From: Diphasiastrum complanatum
Taxonomy: Eukaryota; Streptophyta; Lycopodiopsida; Lycopodiales; Lycopodiaceae
Length of the DNA stretch: 64,000 bases
Direction: 5' to 3'
Assembly: GCA_029204225.1 (NCBI GenBank)
Contig: CM055113.1
Location: 11,804,234 to 11,868,233, forward strand
Shown here: positions 22,701 to 34,982 of the stretch, one piece after another
How positions within the stretch are numbered: position 1 is the first letter of the stretch
Layout: each line of letters begins with the position of its first letter
Translations under genes and position numbers: made by a program
Notes under the pieces: model-generated
What the model was told of the DNA's origin: nothing
The model's input: only the letters and a program-made list of their open reading frames with translations
Database searches by the model: none

Positions 22701-22889
22701 CATGATTATATAGGATGCATGTAGCGTCTCCTGAGAGCACTGTGTGGGCATATATTTTTGGGTTAAGATTCTTTATGCACAAGTTTTGAGAAGAGGTTTT
22801 TGCTTAATACAATCTTTGAAATATAAGAGAATAGAAGTCAAAGTACTCTAATTATAATTGGTGAGATGGTTAGGGCTACCTTATTGCCT

Positions 22890-23125
22890 TGAGGTACATA
22901 GTTCTATGCCTAATGTGTCACATGAGTGATGAGGTGGTTTGGAATTCCTTTCATCACCTTGAGGTGCAGAGGTGCAGAGCTCTCTGCCAATATGTCACAT
23001 TGAGTGATGAGGTGGTTTGGGATTCCTTTCATCACCTTGAGGTACATATTTGTAAGCCAACATGTCACACTTTAGCCTTCCTTTCATCACCTTGAGGCAA
23101 AGAACTCCAATATGTCACACAATTG
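22890..23125. repeat. Tandem minisatellite, about 75-85 bp period
   Basis: Three to four diverged units each contain TTCCTTTCATCACCTTGAGG (around 22945, 23021 and 23080) and a nearby ATGTCACA. Two of them share GTGATGAGGTGGTTTGG. It lies 0.6 kb upstream of the SIK1-like gene. Confidence 0.8.
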
Positions 23126-23189
23126 TGGACTTAAAAAATCAAAAGTCAAAGCCCCATCTATAACATATTTCAAGGGCCCAAAAAAGGTG

Positions 23190-23345
23190 TGCACTTTAAT
23201 GATGATAGGCAAAATCTAGTAAAAGCATCAACTCGAGAGATAAGCTTCAAAACGAACCTAAGCTACTTTGTGAACTTCAATGATGATAGGCAAAATCTAG
23301 TAACATCACCTTGAGAGGTAACCTTCAACTAACCTTAGCTACTTC
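23190..23345. repeat. Second tandem repeat, about 80 bp period
   Basis: Two units share AATGATGATAGGCAAAATCT (about 23197 and 23277) and end in AACC.TAGCTACTT. It is different in sequence from the repeat just to its left. Confidence 0.8.
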
Positions 23346-23349
23346 TAAT

Positions 23350-24270
23350 CATTCTTATAGTAAGAATACACTATAAGAATGTTATAGACACAATGACAAG
23401 AGTCTCTATTAAAATTTAATAAATGATAAATGTATAGACTAGTTTTAGACTTAGATGTCTTTACTTTGAAGATTGTTAAAGAAAAGAGAAATTGCAAAGC
23501 AACTTTCAAAATCAAAAGGCATAATATATATGGGCATCAATCTACTGAAGACATCATACTAGTTCAAGCTACAAGATCTTGATATTAAACAACTCACATT
23601 GTTTATGTTGTCCTTGTATAGTGTAATGTAGTTTCTCAACTTAGGCATCAAAACCCCTTGCTAATGAACAGTTTGCGCTATTGATATGTTGTCATGATAA
23701 ATTATAATGTGCTACCTTGATTTAAGTGTCCAGCACTAGTCACAAGTCAACCTAATAGGTAAAATAAATTTTTTCTGCCTCTCACATTTTATGAAGTGTT
23801 GAAATTTGATGTTCAATATGGTCCTTCAAGCAACGTTGCCATTACTTTTGTATCTCCTTCGTATTGCCTTTGAATCTTAGACTTATGACCGTATGAAACA
23901 ATTTGATGTATTTTCATTTCTCACTTTGAAGTGTAAATCCCATGACAACATTCTAAAAATTCTTATTATGTACACTATCTTAAGAATTTTTAGAATTGGT
24001 TAACGACCAAGTTTCAAGCTGCCTATCAAAATGACGTTTTTTCTTAAACTTTGTCTGTTGGTGTTGAAATTCATGAGAATTTAGCTCATAGAATGGGCAT
24101 CAAATCTCACCACTTACTATATGTCACATGCTTGCCAAAATAGTATTTATTCAATCCATAGGTCAAAGTGTATTAAAGGAATTTTTTTTAAGGGACCTTT
24201 CTATCAGCTAATCTGGCTCAGCCATAATTGACAAGCCATTGAATCTAAAGATAAGGTCAGTAAAAAAATC
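23350..24270. other. Intergenic, no gene recognised
   Basis: AT-rich; no conserved coding frame on either strand. Confidence 0.4.
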
Positions 24271-26398
24271 ATTTTTTAAGCTTGAAAATTTGGAAAAAAA
24301 AATGCAGGCAAAATGTGCTACAAAGCCTTGAGGATGCGTTTCGGAATTTCGAAAGCATATGATTCCACGGTGGTGGCATCCAGGAGGCAGTTTGTGGAAA
24401 TTCCAACCGCTTTGAAAACCAATAAGGGAAAGAAGCGTTGTCCAGACCAAGCAAAATATTTTGACGAATTAGATCAAGCAACGTCGGAACCCAGGAAGCC
24501 AAAGAGAAAGAGATTTAAAAAATCTATGTCCTAGGAAAAGGCTAAGAAAGAGAACTTATGTTTCGTCTATAAGAAACCTGGACATATGATGAAATTTTGT
24601 CCAGAAAGGAAGAAAATGTCTGCTCATATGATTGAAATCCCTGGAGGCAATGGTAAAACTTTGGAAATTAACCTCACAGATTGTGAATGTGAATGTTCTT
24701 TCAGAACTACTTCTTTCTTGCCTAATGAACTTTTCCATTTAATTGGCACAGTTAAAGATCAAGAAGTGAGTATTCTATTGGACAATGGTTCACAATGGTT
24801 CAACTCATAATTTTATTAATTCTCGTCTTGTATAGAAACTCAGCTTGGAAATCGAAGCCAACAAGATATAAAGTTTATCTAGCTTCAAGAGCGGAGTTGG
24901 AGACTTAAAACGTAAAAGTTCCGAAGCTCCCAGTTTTGGTGCAAGGACACATAAAACTAGTTAATTTTCATGTTTTAAACCTAGCCCTTACTGATTTAAT
25001 TTTTTTGGATGTGTGTGGATTACAAGGGGCTTAATAAGTGACTGTAAAAAATAAATAGTCATTACCTAGGATGGATGACCTTGTAGATCGCTTAGGTGGA
25101 GCTCGGTATTTCACCAAGATAGATCTTAGGACAGAGTACCATCAAATAAGAATTAAGTTGGAAGATGTCTAGAAGACAAGATTTCATTCTTGATTTGGTC
25201 ATTGTGTGTGTGTGTGTTTTGCCATTTGGATTAACGAATGTGCCAGCAACGTTCCAACAAATGAGGAATGATTTATTCCGTCCATATTTGGAGAAGTTTG
25301 TGCTGGTATTCCTAGATGATATTCTCGTTTACAGTAAGCCCTTGATGGAACACATAGAGCACCTGAGAATCGCCTTGATGAAACTCCATCAGAAATTACT
25401 CATACGCTAAAGAGACCAAGTGTGAATTCTTTAAGCAAGAGTTACTTTATCTCGGTCATAAGATCACAGTTAATGAGATCAAGATTGACGAGGATAAAAT
25501 CAAGATTGTAATTGAGTGGCCAAGTCCGAGAACTGTGTGACAAGTAAAGGCATTTTTAGGTTTTACACTTTTCTTCAAGAGATTTATTGAGGATTATGCT
25601 AAGTTAGCAACTCCGCTTAATAATCTGACAAAAGGGTTTGTTAGCAAAAAGAAAAAGAGGAATCAACCTAGTCCGTCTGTTGTTTGGAATAAGGAATTGA
25701 TTCAATGTTTTGAGAAACTTAAAACAATGGTTGTTTCAGCTCTCGTGTTACAAATTGCAAATCCAGATTTACCTTATGTCATGAGAATGGACGCAAGTGA
25801 TGTTGCAGTTGGAGCGGTTCTATTACAAATGGATAGGCCACTAGCGTTTGAAAGCAAAAAATTCACCGGTCCTCAGTTGTGTTATGCTACACAGGAAAAG
25901 GAATTGTTTGATGTAATCCATGCACTTAAAACCTGGAGACACTACTTGTATGGTAGTAAGTTTATTGTGTATACGGATCACCAGCCTCTTAAGTATTTTT
26001 GCAACCAACATGATCTCCGGGAGAGAAAAGCTCGATATGTTGAATTGATGTAGGAATTTGATCATGGAATCCATTACATAAGAGGTAGCTCCAATCAAGT
26101 TGCATATACTGTTAGTCAGATAGGTGAACTGAACAAGTTGTCATTCACCCAAATTTCCACAAATCTATATCTTTTGCTGAGAGGAAAATATGAATTAGAC
26201 TCCCATTTTGGTAATATTTGGAACATTGTTCAGACTGGAAGAAATGTGGACAATGTTGAGTTAGGAACACATGGAACTCAACTAAATAAGAAAGATAAGA
26301 AGATTGTGGGACAATTTACCATTCTGGATGGATTGATACTTTGTAGAATTACACAACCTTGTTTTCAGTTATGGATGGTTCTTGAAGTTTACATCTAA
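24271..26398 (+). pseudogene. Ty3/gypsy relic: gag end, protease, RT, RNase H
   Basis: A plus-strand gypsy fragment closely related to chromovirus A. It has a gag C-terminus with a zinc knuckle whose second Cys is lost (CFVYKKPGHMMKFC), and a disrupted protease (duplicated DNGSQ/HNGSTHNF near 24780-24815). A partial reverse transcriptase follows with [15 protein letters not shown] and [12 protein letters not shown] (25215-25335), then RNase H (25740-26050, RMDASDVAVGAVLLQ, YTDHQPLKYF) and the spacer SFTQISTNLYLLLRGKYE. No integrase, LTR, primer site or purine tract is found, so both ends are gone. The dinucleotide run GTGTGTGTGTG at 25204 replaces part of the RT. Confidence 0.9.
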
Positions 26399-27749
26399 GG
26401 TATACCTAGAAAGACTTTGTAAAATTGTGGGTTGTCAAGCAAAAAATAACAAAAGTGACTACAAATCACATATTAGCAAACTCTAACATGAACAAAACTT
26501 GTATGAAAAGACATGTACACTAGATTGACAAGCTAATTTGATATTGAACAATGATAGGTCTATTTCAAATATAAGAGAAGCCCATTATAATGTGAGGCGC
26601 ATCATGTTCACATTAGGTCCACTATCAACGATAACATATTCCTTGGAAAAAACTGGTGTTTGATAGATGATGTTGTTGGATTATTATCCTCATAATCCGA
26701 TCTTTAATCTACATCCATTTAGTTATCCAGTTTATCCAGTTTTACTCACATTATCACATAGTCTGCAGAAATGCATGAGAATGACAATGACAAGGACTAT
26801 TGAAGGGGATCAAACTATCGAATGTTAACAGAACAATCTTCACTTTGTTTGAAGCTAACGACTTGCTTTAATCATTGTTAGCAAGTATTACCATGTAACC
26901 TAATTGGATAAGTGACAATGCAACGTGGCTAAGTGCCAATTGTGCTCTACAACTCTTTGTGGCTAAACTGCTATCCTAACCATCATTTTGGATATGCCTA
27001 TTCAACATTCCTAACTAGTATAAACTATTGATCATTTATCATTTATAGGATATAGAGTATTTATGGTATCGCTTCATCGCTAATTAGCAAAAGTGCATCA
27101 GACAAAGTCGATCATGTAGGAAAATTAGTAATTATTCTTCCATAGAGAACACGATGCAAGTTCGAATTAATCAAACTAATATCAGTGTCTTCAATCACGA
27201 TTTTATATGATTTATGTACTAATAGAACAATATTTATTACTGATTGAATATGCATGTGGAGATTATATGCAGAAGTAAGATACTGTATGCGGAAGTATGA
27301 GACAACCTAAGACAATTTAGACAATAAAAAATTATTGATCAAAAACAAATATTTATAACTCTGAATCTAATTCATCAATATACATCTCTTGCTGTCTTAT
27401 CTCAATGTTGTGTCTCTGAGTTGTTTTTCAACGAGTAGTGCAAATGTATTTATATTGCTACAGGACAGGTCTTTTGGCCTTTTATTTACTGTACCAGTAG
27501 ACATCTAACCGTTTATGATGGGTGATATTCAAATAGGTGCTCTATTTCCAGGCTCAAATAAATTTTGTTCGCGAATATTTTGCGACAGTTTGTCTCTTTG
27601 TTTCAGCTTCGTGTTTCGCAAATTGTTCGCGACAGATGACAATTGTTGAGTTTGAAGGAAGCTAGAATATTTTCCGAATTGTTCGAGATAGTTTTGCGAC
27701 TTTTGAGGCTTAAACAAGACACTGTTTCGCGAAGTCACTAATAGAAAAG
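26399..27749. other. No gene; possible copia LTR at its right end
   Basis: No coding signal. The part 27400-27740, just beyond the end of the copia RNase H at 27750, has repeated TTCGCGA/TTGTTCGCGAC motifs and is where that element's 3' LTR should lie, but I cannot fix its borders. Confidence 0.4.
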
Positions 27750-28923
27750 TTTTGAGTTCGCGTCTGTTTCTCTCTCATCCTTTGTCAAGTAAACTGTGCA
27801 CTTTGTTGGTAGAATCAAGATCAATCTTATCAATTGTTCTACAGCTCCCTCTCAAAGTGGCAGTTGGATGCTTCTCGAACAAGGCTTTACTTAGTGGCTT
27901 TGTAAAGATATCAGCTATCACTTCCTTTGTGGGTATGAAGACCGTCTTCAGTGTCTTCTTCTCGATTGAGTCTCAAATCACATGATACTTGATAGCTATG
28001 TGCTTCATTTTTGAGTGAAATACAGGATCTTTCGAAAGATAGATTGTTGAAGTGTTATCCATTAACAAGACATAAGGTTCAGAACTAGATTCATCAAATC
28101 CTTCCAATATTTGTTTAATCTAGATCAGCTCGTTTGCCATCTTGGTTGCTGCTACATATTCCGCTTCACAGGAAGATTGAGCTACTGTTGTTTGCTTCTT
28201 GCTAATCCAGAGTATGGCTGCACCAGATGCTAGAGTACAACCTCTTGAAATACTTTTGCTATCATCCTTCATGGATGCCCAGCTTGCGTCACTATATGAT
28301 TCAATGTGAAATCCAGCTTTCTTTGAATAACACAGTCCATAGTCTTTCGTTTCCTGGAGATATTGTAGTACTCTCTTTGCCAACTTCCAATGTAACGATT
28401 CTGGGTTCTGATTATATTGGCTTAGCCTATATACTGCAAATGCTATATCAGATCTGGTGTTGTTTGCTAAATATAACAATGATCCAATCAGCCTTCGATA
28501 GGGTGTTTTGGCCATTCGTTCTTCTTCCTCGAGAGTCTGCGAACAATCTGCCTTGCTCAATATTGTTCCAGGTATCATGGGAGTTTGCACACCTTTGCAT
28601 TTGAGCATGTTGAAGTCTTCAATGATCTTCTGAGTGTACTTTCGTTGGTGAAGATACAACTTACCACCTTCAAAGTCTCTCACGATCTGCAAGCCTAGAT
28701 AGATTTTAGCTTCTCCTAGGTCAGCGATCTCAAATATTTTAGAAATGTCTCTTTTGACATTTGAAATTAACTTCTCTCTCCTTGAGAAGATAAGCGTGTC
28801 ATCAACATAAACAGCTAAAATGATTATTATTTTCTGGACATATTTGATATAGACATTTTCAGCAAATAGAGGTTTGAAGCCTATGGAACGTAGTGCTTCG
28901 TCCTTCTTTCTATACCAAGTCAC
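27750..28923 (-). pseudogene. Ty1/copia relic: RT C-terminus and RNase H
   Basis: A 267-codon open frame (28120-28923). Reverse transcriptase part: SIGFKPLFAENVY, ILAVYVDDTLIFS (intact YVDD) and FEIADLGEAKIYLGLQI. RNase H part: RLIGSLLYLANNTRSDI, SYSDASWASMKDDSKS and AQSSCEAEYVAAT. Beyond the stop it continues to 27750 with MKHIAIKYHVI and ADIFTKPLSKALFEK, the usual copia C-terminus. The front half (gag, protease, integrase, most of RT) is missing. Confidence 0.92.
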
Positions 28924-31900
28924 TATAAGATTGAGCTTCCAACATGATCAATTCAAGCTACTACCAAATGTTCTGCATGTATCTAAATTGTTAACAAATT
29001 TGTTATCAGTAAAAGTAGAATTAATGATTTAGATCATAGGGTAGAATTTGAATATGGTCAATGCAGAATATTTGATAGGATGAATGAGGTCCTTACACTC
29101 AAAAAGAGACATGGATATTATATAGACTGATTCATTTTTATTTTGACACATGTCAAGCCTTGAATACTTCTACTCTAGTCGATGTATATAACATGTTTAG
29201 ATTAGTACTTAATCTCGATGATCTAGACAAGAAAAGCGATCTCCTTGTCTATCATAGTTGCATTATCAAAAAGTAGAGGATTCTTACTCCGATCTATCGT
29301 AGTAGTTCACGACCCAAGGACTTCACGCATGCTTTACTGTACGATTAGCCCAAAGGCTGATGTGTAATAGGGTAATTGCAATGTGTACATATATAGGGTT
29401 TGTTTATTCTAGATAGATGGATGAAGAGATTAGACAATAGATTGTAGTGATCTATCGGATCAGAAGTATTGCACCAACAATATTCTTGAGAGCCTAGCAC
29501 TAGTGTTCAATTATAAATTGTTCTTCTAGGCTTGTATATTGACGAGTAGATTTTTTTACAACAATTCTATGTACATTCGTGCATCTTTATTATACTATAT
29601 ATTCTTCAAATCAGTGTATAACGTGTGAATGGTTATTGCTGTTTCTACTTTTTGATTGTGAATCAATGTTCATTATCTCCTTGTGTGTCTTGTCGATTGA
29701 ATCGAAGAGCATAATCATGGTTGTCCTTGACGCTTTCGAATTATGTATCTATGAGTGTCTAAGACACCTAATGACTCATCGATTAATCAAATGGTTCTAT
29801 TATGACAGATGCTCTAAACACGATGCTCTTAATTCAATAAGTCTTCCATAGCGTTATCGCACGTGACAGTCCGACAATGTCTCTCGACACTTTGAGCTGT
29901 CGCGATCTTTCGCACCTCCTCTTCACCGTCCCCCAACACTTACAACATCTAGTATCCCAAACAACTAAGCCTAGAAAATACTAACATCCACAATATGCTA
30001 TTCTCTATTTGAATGCAACTAAATATAGCCAAAATGCTTATATGGCTACTATGGATACTAGAGTGAAAATTTTGCCTAGGGGCTTCCCCCCTAGACTCCT
30101 CGATCGGGCTATGCTTGAAGAGCTAACGCTTTAGGCCAGTTGTAACGAGTTCATGTATGTAATTTGTGCAAAGTGTTCAACATGTCCTTTACACTTGAAG
30201 AGTTATATGCGTTATGATCTATTCTCAAATTTTTTTTGGTGGTGTCATTTGGAACTTTCATTTAAGCTACCAAAATTCCTTTCCTAGTTCTCATAAATCA
30301 TTTAAGTGAAATCTACACATATGTTTTTGAACGTTTTATAATCGTTACAAAATCATGATTATGCTTTATATGTTTTGGGTAAACAAAGATATGATGATAT
30401 TATCGGTCATGTTATCAAGATCACATTGAATTTTTGCTCTACATGTTATCATGATTTTTTTTTTTGCTCTACATGATCGCATACTGATTTTTGGCCTTAA
30501 GACCTCAATACAACGACATTGTAGGAATGTATATTCTATACGTGTCATATTTTTTGAACCTCATGGCAAAGGGATTTTCGAAATATTCCAATTTTGATGA
30601 TTGTGGTTCTCTAGATTAAAGTAAAAATATTCAGTTGATTCCTGTAGGTATAAAAGTATCACAATAGTTCCTCATACTCATTGCTATCATACGTATGACA
30701 CTCTTCTATATGGATATAAAGAAACCTTCTTAGTTCCCCTTTACCTTCACCATCGTACTTCAATATTTCTATCTCAAAGAAGCTTTGAACTATGACTTGC
30801 TCAAAGTTGGCCATCACGTACTACCTCGATGGCTATGACGTGGACACATCACGAGAGTTTTGAATGCTTACAAAGTCTTATTATCACGAGTTTTCAACAA
30901 ATGTATCTAATATATGTTGTTTGTATATCCTAAATTTGGAGGAATAGAATGAGGATTTTAGGAGATTATATTTTTAGTAGAGCAATAAAGAACAACTACC
31001 ATGAGTTGGTCACCGCTTGGAGAGCTTGCATAGGATTGATCCATATGATTAGGCCCTTTTGGATGGGACTCGCCCAATAATTGTTGGTGTGAATCTTGTG
31101 AACAAATGTTAACTAGTACTTGGCTATTTTAGACATTGTGGAGGCCGAATTTGTAAATAGATTTCATAAGACTTTTTCACATGTGTGAACTATATTAGAA
31201 TATTATTTTTATATGGATCCAAGTACCTTTCATCATTAAGATATACAAATGGCCTTTATTTCATGTAATTTGGCCATATGGACCAAAATTGGTACTGTAT
31301 CCATTATTTAAATTTTAGGACTAATTAAATTTAGAGAGAGGAGCACCTTAAGCATGCAAGTGCCAAAAGAAGTTTGTCTCAAATCTACTCACAAAACCAA
31401 GTTCCAATGTTCCTTCTAAATCTTCAACGTAAATGTCCTAGTTCACGCTCCAACTTTATAGCCTACATGATGCAATGCTTGACGTGGACATTTAGTTTCA
31501 TAGAAGAGAGCTTTGTGCCAAAGTTGGGACAACAACTACAATGATCTAAAATAAACAAGAGTGAACCTTGGAAATATGAGAGTCGTCATCATAACATTTT
31601 TGAGTAGGAGAAGTCACTAACCAAGAGAACATGCTATTTTAAGAGTTTCAGACACATTGGAGGTGCTTTGGATCGATACGTAGAATTGGAAAAAGTTACA
31701 AACCTATTGAGAATGCAGTAGATTTGTAGCACACTTAACTAACTCTTTATTTATCAATGTTCTTGCTTGACGACTAGTAACTTGTTACGTTGAATTCCCT
31801 TGACAGTGTACCAAAACATGAGCTTTGAAGTTGAAACCCTTGCTTTTGAGATTTCCGAGTGGCAACAAGTATGTAACATGCCAAGCAATGGCCAAACTTA

Positions 31901-31970
31901 GCGAAAGATCATGTAGGCATTATTAGACCTCCAAATTAGGATTTTAGAGTTGCCAGAATGCACGATAGAG
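28924..31970. other. Intergenic, no gene recognised
   Basis: Three kilobases of AT-rich sequence without a supported coding region. The part 29340-29600 (short promoter-like AT tracts, AGGGTTTG, then T-rich) has the feel of an LTR but has no partner in the window. A palindromic GGGGCTTCCCCCC lies at about 30079. Confidence 0.4.
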
Positions 31971-31988
31971 GGGGTTTAGGGTTTAGGG
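31971..31988 (+). repeat. Two TTTAGGG telomere-type units
   Basis: GGGGTTTAGGGTTTAGGG. Plant promoters often carry such telo-box sequences; this one lies about 390 bp upstream of the TATA box at 32365. Two units alone could also be chance. Confidence 0.5.
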
Positions 31989-32364
31989 CTATAGCATGCA
32001 CGAGTTAGGATTTACAATTGCAAGACAAGTTGCAACTATTTGGGATGCAAAAAGAGTCCGTAGAATTGTTTCCAAGGGGAAGCTCAAACTTGGGACTTGG
32101 ATATCAAGTTAATCAACTCAGCCAACCTGGTTGGGTTGAGTGACGTGATCACTATGTCCCAAGAAGTCGACGTGAATTGCAAAAGGAATGATCTTGGAGA
32201 TGTAGGGTAATGGACGGTTTTATGGGCAATTTCAGTCGATTATTGACGGGCATGGATCGTAACGGGCTGTCAAATACGTCCGGTATGGGTGGTTGATGTC
32301 AGTGACGCCCGTCAAATAGGCAAGAAAATAGCCTTCGCTGAAGCGTGGCCACCGATTCGTGCCA

Positions 32365-32651
32365 TATATATATCGCCATGTCGCTGACAAAACTTAATTT
32401 TCTTTTCAGAGCTATCGAGAGAGAGAGAGAGCGAGCGAGCGAGCGAGAGAGAGAAAGAAAGACAGAAAGAGAAGCGCGCAAGCAGCGATCCTGATATGCG
32501 AAGGCTGCGGTGGTGGTGCTAGGGTTGGCGAGGTGAGGTGAGGTGAGATTATAATCGACAGGGAATACGATCTCCAAATCATTTTGATCGTTCCCACCAA
32601 GCGAGGCGATAATCTGGAAAGGCACTTGATCGAGCAGAAATTAGCAGCAAG
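32365..32651 (+). promoter_or_regulatory. Putative promoter and non-coding first exon (GA-rich leader)
   Basis: TATATATAT at 32365-32373 is followed about 35-40 bp later by a CT/GA-rich leader beginning near 32403 (GAGAGAGAGAGAGCGAGCGA..). GC content is locally much higher than around it. The stretch ends with a good donor, CAAG|GTATCT (exon end 32651). A 27-nt upstream frame starts at ATG 32496 and stops at TAG 32520-32522. I infer it is the start of the CTLH/CRA gene, whose ATG-bearing exon at 39284 is preceded by an acceptor-like CACACCAG and has no obvious promoter nearby. It could instead be the start of another gene or of a non-coding transcript. Confidence 0.45.
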
Positions 32652-33085
32652 GTATCTAAAATTTGCTACCCTTATCTAGCTACGCATTGAAACTGCATGA
32701 AGGAAGTGCGTGTTCCTTCGCTTTGAATTGAGAAAGTATGCGTAGAGAGTTAATTCAGCGATTTCATCCCAAGGCCTGAGACCTAGGGATGCTTTACTGT
32801 TGGCTACAAATAATGAGGGTACTTTTCGATCGTCGAATGGATTCTCCTGTTAGTTCAGGAAACTGGAGAATTCTTCTCACAAAATTTTCGCCATGCTTAG
32901 AAGATGACTTATTTGTCGGCGAAATTCTATCCAGCCTTGGGATGCTCTTTAACTGCACGTTGTTCTTCATTTGATGCAAAACTGTTTCGGGTTTTTGAAA
33001 GCTTAACAGCTGGATGCAGTGAATTTTCGGGGGAACCGTTTTACGGATGGAAAATAGTCAACATGCACCTATTTCTAGGGCTGAT
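32652..33085. other. Presumed first intron, no coding signal
   Basis: Several unrelated short frames overlap here on both strands and none matches a known domain. It is probably the beginning of the long leader intron. Confidence 0.35.
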
Positions 33086-33625
33086 ATAACCAAGTTCTAC
33101 CATGCCGATTGCTAGCAAGAACAATGTTCTGCAATGAGAAAACAATGATAAAGCAACTGATAGGTATTGGTGCGAAGCACCATTTACACAAGATTAATTT
33201 GGACACACAAACGTGTAAGCGACATAGGCAGCAGAAAGAACAGACAACGTTCTTGTGTATTAGACAATGATTAGATATTCTCACGGCTTTACACATATAT
33301 GCATTCTTCTAACGATACGTCATTAGTTAATAACAAAAAGGTTCTTTAACTGACTAAACGAACATCCTGTCCGCATGGTCTGGGTTGTGACCTTCCACTT
33401 CTATTGACACCTAACCATCTAACTACCTAGTCTCCCCTTTGACTTGGCTGATCTCTTAGCAACATAAATCTATCTCTGCTGAGTGCTTTGGTCAGCAAGC
33501 CAGCTGTCATCTCCTTGGTGGGGCAAAAATGCAAGTTTAATTCCCCTGCTTGAACCAGATCCCGAACATAGTGATATTGCAGTGCAATATGTTTGCTCTC
33601 GCCATGATAAAAATGTATTTAGAAG
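33086..33625 (-). pseudogene. 3' end of a copia element (RNase H C-terminus, PPT, LTR)
   Basis: On the minus strand, 33620-33460 reads GESKHIALQYHYVRDLV then LNLHFCPTKEMTAGLLTKAL, the characteristic end of copia RNase H. A purine tract (complement of TCTCCCCTTTGAC, 33432-33445) follows. A stretch of about 330 bp down to roughly 33086 should be its LTR. Everything upstream is missing; at 33625 the sequence changes to the LTR area of the gypsy relic. Confidence 0.75.
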
Positions 33626-34282
33626 TCAACGTCCTTTTGTTGATTTCCAAACCCCCCCCACTAAATCGGCATCTGAGGATCCTTTTGCATCCAACTTTGT
33701 CCATGATTAGATAATTCCATTATTCAAGGTTCCCTTTAGGTATTTTAAAACTCTTTTGGTTGCTAGTTAATGTTCCATCCCCGGTGTAAAGATTGCCTCG
33801 TGTAGATCCTACACTTACGATCCTATTGCATGTGCCAAAATGAGTACTGTGGAGCCAAACCGCCCATCCAAGTAGAACCTGAAAGTCAATCCGCAATCAA
33901 CCTCATTCCCCGAGTCACGACGACTGAATATAGGAGAGGAGAGGTTTCTGGCAACTAAATACCGGAATCTGGAAGTTGAAGACGAGTTCCTGTAGGTATA
34001 TATAGACCCCTTGCGCCTAGTAATATCCCTTCCAGGACCTTGATCCTTTACTAAATCTTCATTTAATTGCTTTTGATCTCCTTAGCATCCATAAAAGCTG
34101 TCGGTCATCATGCAGTACTCCACATGTCCTAATTGGAGTGCTTGGGCCCTCACAAGGTTATTAATTACATTTTTGGCCTAGTTTAGAATGACGATGTGTA
34201 ACTAATAAACCTGTACATTGGAGTGCAATATATCCACATCAAGGATTATATCGAATCCTCTGAACTGGACATGGACGTAACA
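33626..34282 (-). repeat. Probable 3' LTR of gypsy relic C
   Basis: It ends on the plus strand in GGACGTAACA at 34282, directly before the C-rich tract that is the complement of the element's purine tract; on the minus strand it therefore starts TGTTACGTCC. The left border is not resolved and no second copy is found in the window. Confidence 0.5.
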
Positions 34283-34285
34283 TTT

Positions 34286-34313
34286 CCCCCCCCCGCCCCC
34301 CCCCCCCCCCCCC
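34286..34313 (+). repeat. Poly-C run (expanded polypurine tract on minus strand)
   Basis: 27 of 28 bases are C, with one G at 34295. On the element's strand this is a G-rich purine tract for second-strand priming, longer than the tracts of the other elements here. Homopolymer length may be imprecise in the assembly. Confidence 0.85.
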
Positions 34314-34982
34314 TTGAACTACTTCTGTCCCCAGAAGTGGAACTTAGGGAAATTCTTTTTTATGCTTTCAGTTCTTTCGCATGAATTATCATCCTCAGTG
34401 AACCTTTTCAGCTGATCAAGCACTTAGAGATAGAACGATTTCTCAATTGTTGATCTCTGGTTCTGAGTACTCTTTTAGGTTTCAAAGAAAGGTACACTAA
34501 GTGATAAATCTTCCAAATGGATAAGATCCTCATTAGATCCAGGTGTATCACCTTCATGTGAACCTAATTTCAACTAGCTTACATGAAACATTGGATGAGC
34601 AATACATTTGTCCTGAAGATTTTTTCTATAATCGATTGTATAATTGTAAGCTAAAGAACCGATTTTTTCTATAATCCAAAACGGTTCACAATATCTGGTA
34701 GACAACTTATAATGCTTTCGGGTATGCATAGTCCTAGAATCTTTTGGAATTCTAAGAAATACCTAGTCATCAACTTTAAAATCTTTGGGAGATCTCTTAA
34801 GATCAGCATAGTGCTTAGTTCTATCTTGAGCACTACGGATAGTATCACGTGCTAATTGCAACATTTCTTGCATATTATGCAGGAATTAACAACTTTCTGG
34901 ATCTTAACAGATTTAGTTTCTACATTAACTGGAGATCTAGGTTGAAAATCGTATATAAGCATAAATAGACTTTAACCTGTTA

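Noticed and set aside
24313-24810. Possible cellular zinc-finger gene
   Set aside because: The knuckle is followed by gypsy protease and RT text in the same orientation; it is retroelement gag.
33626-34282. Separate gene with frames such as 33483-33710
   Set aside because: The minus strand gives a clear copia RNase H end to 33620, and the rest adjoins the purine tract of gypsy relic C as an LTR should.
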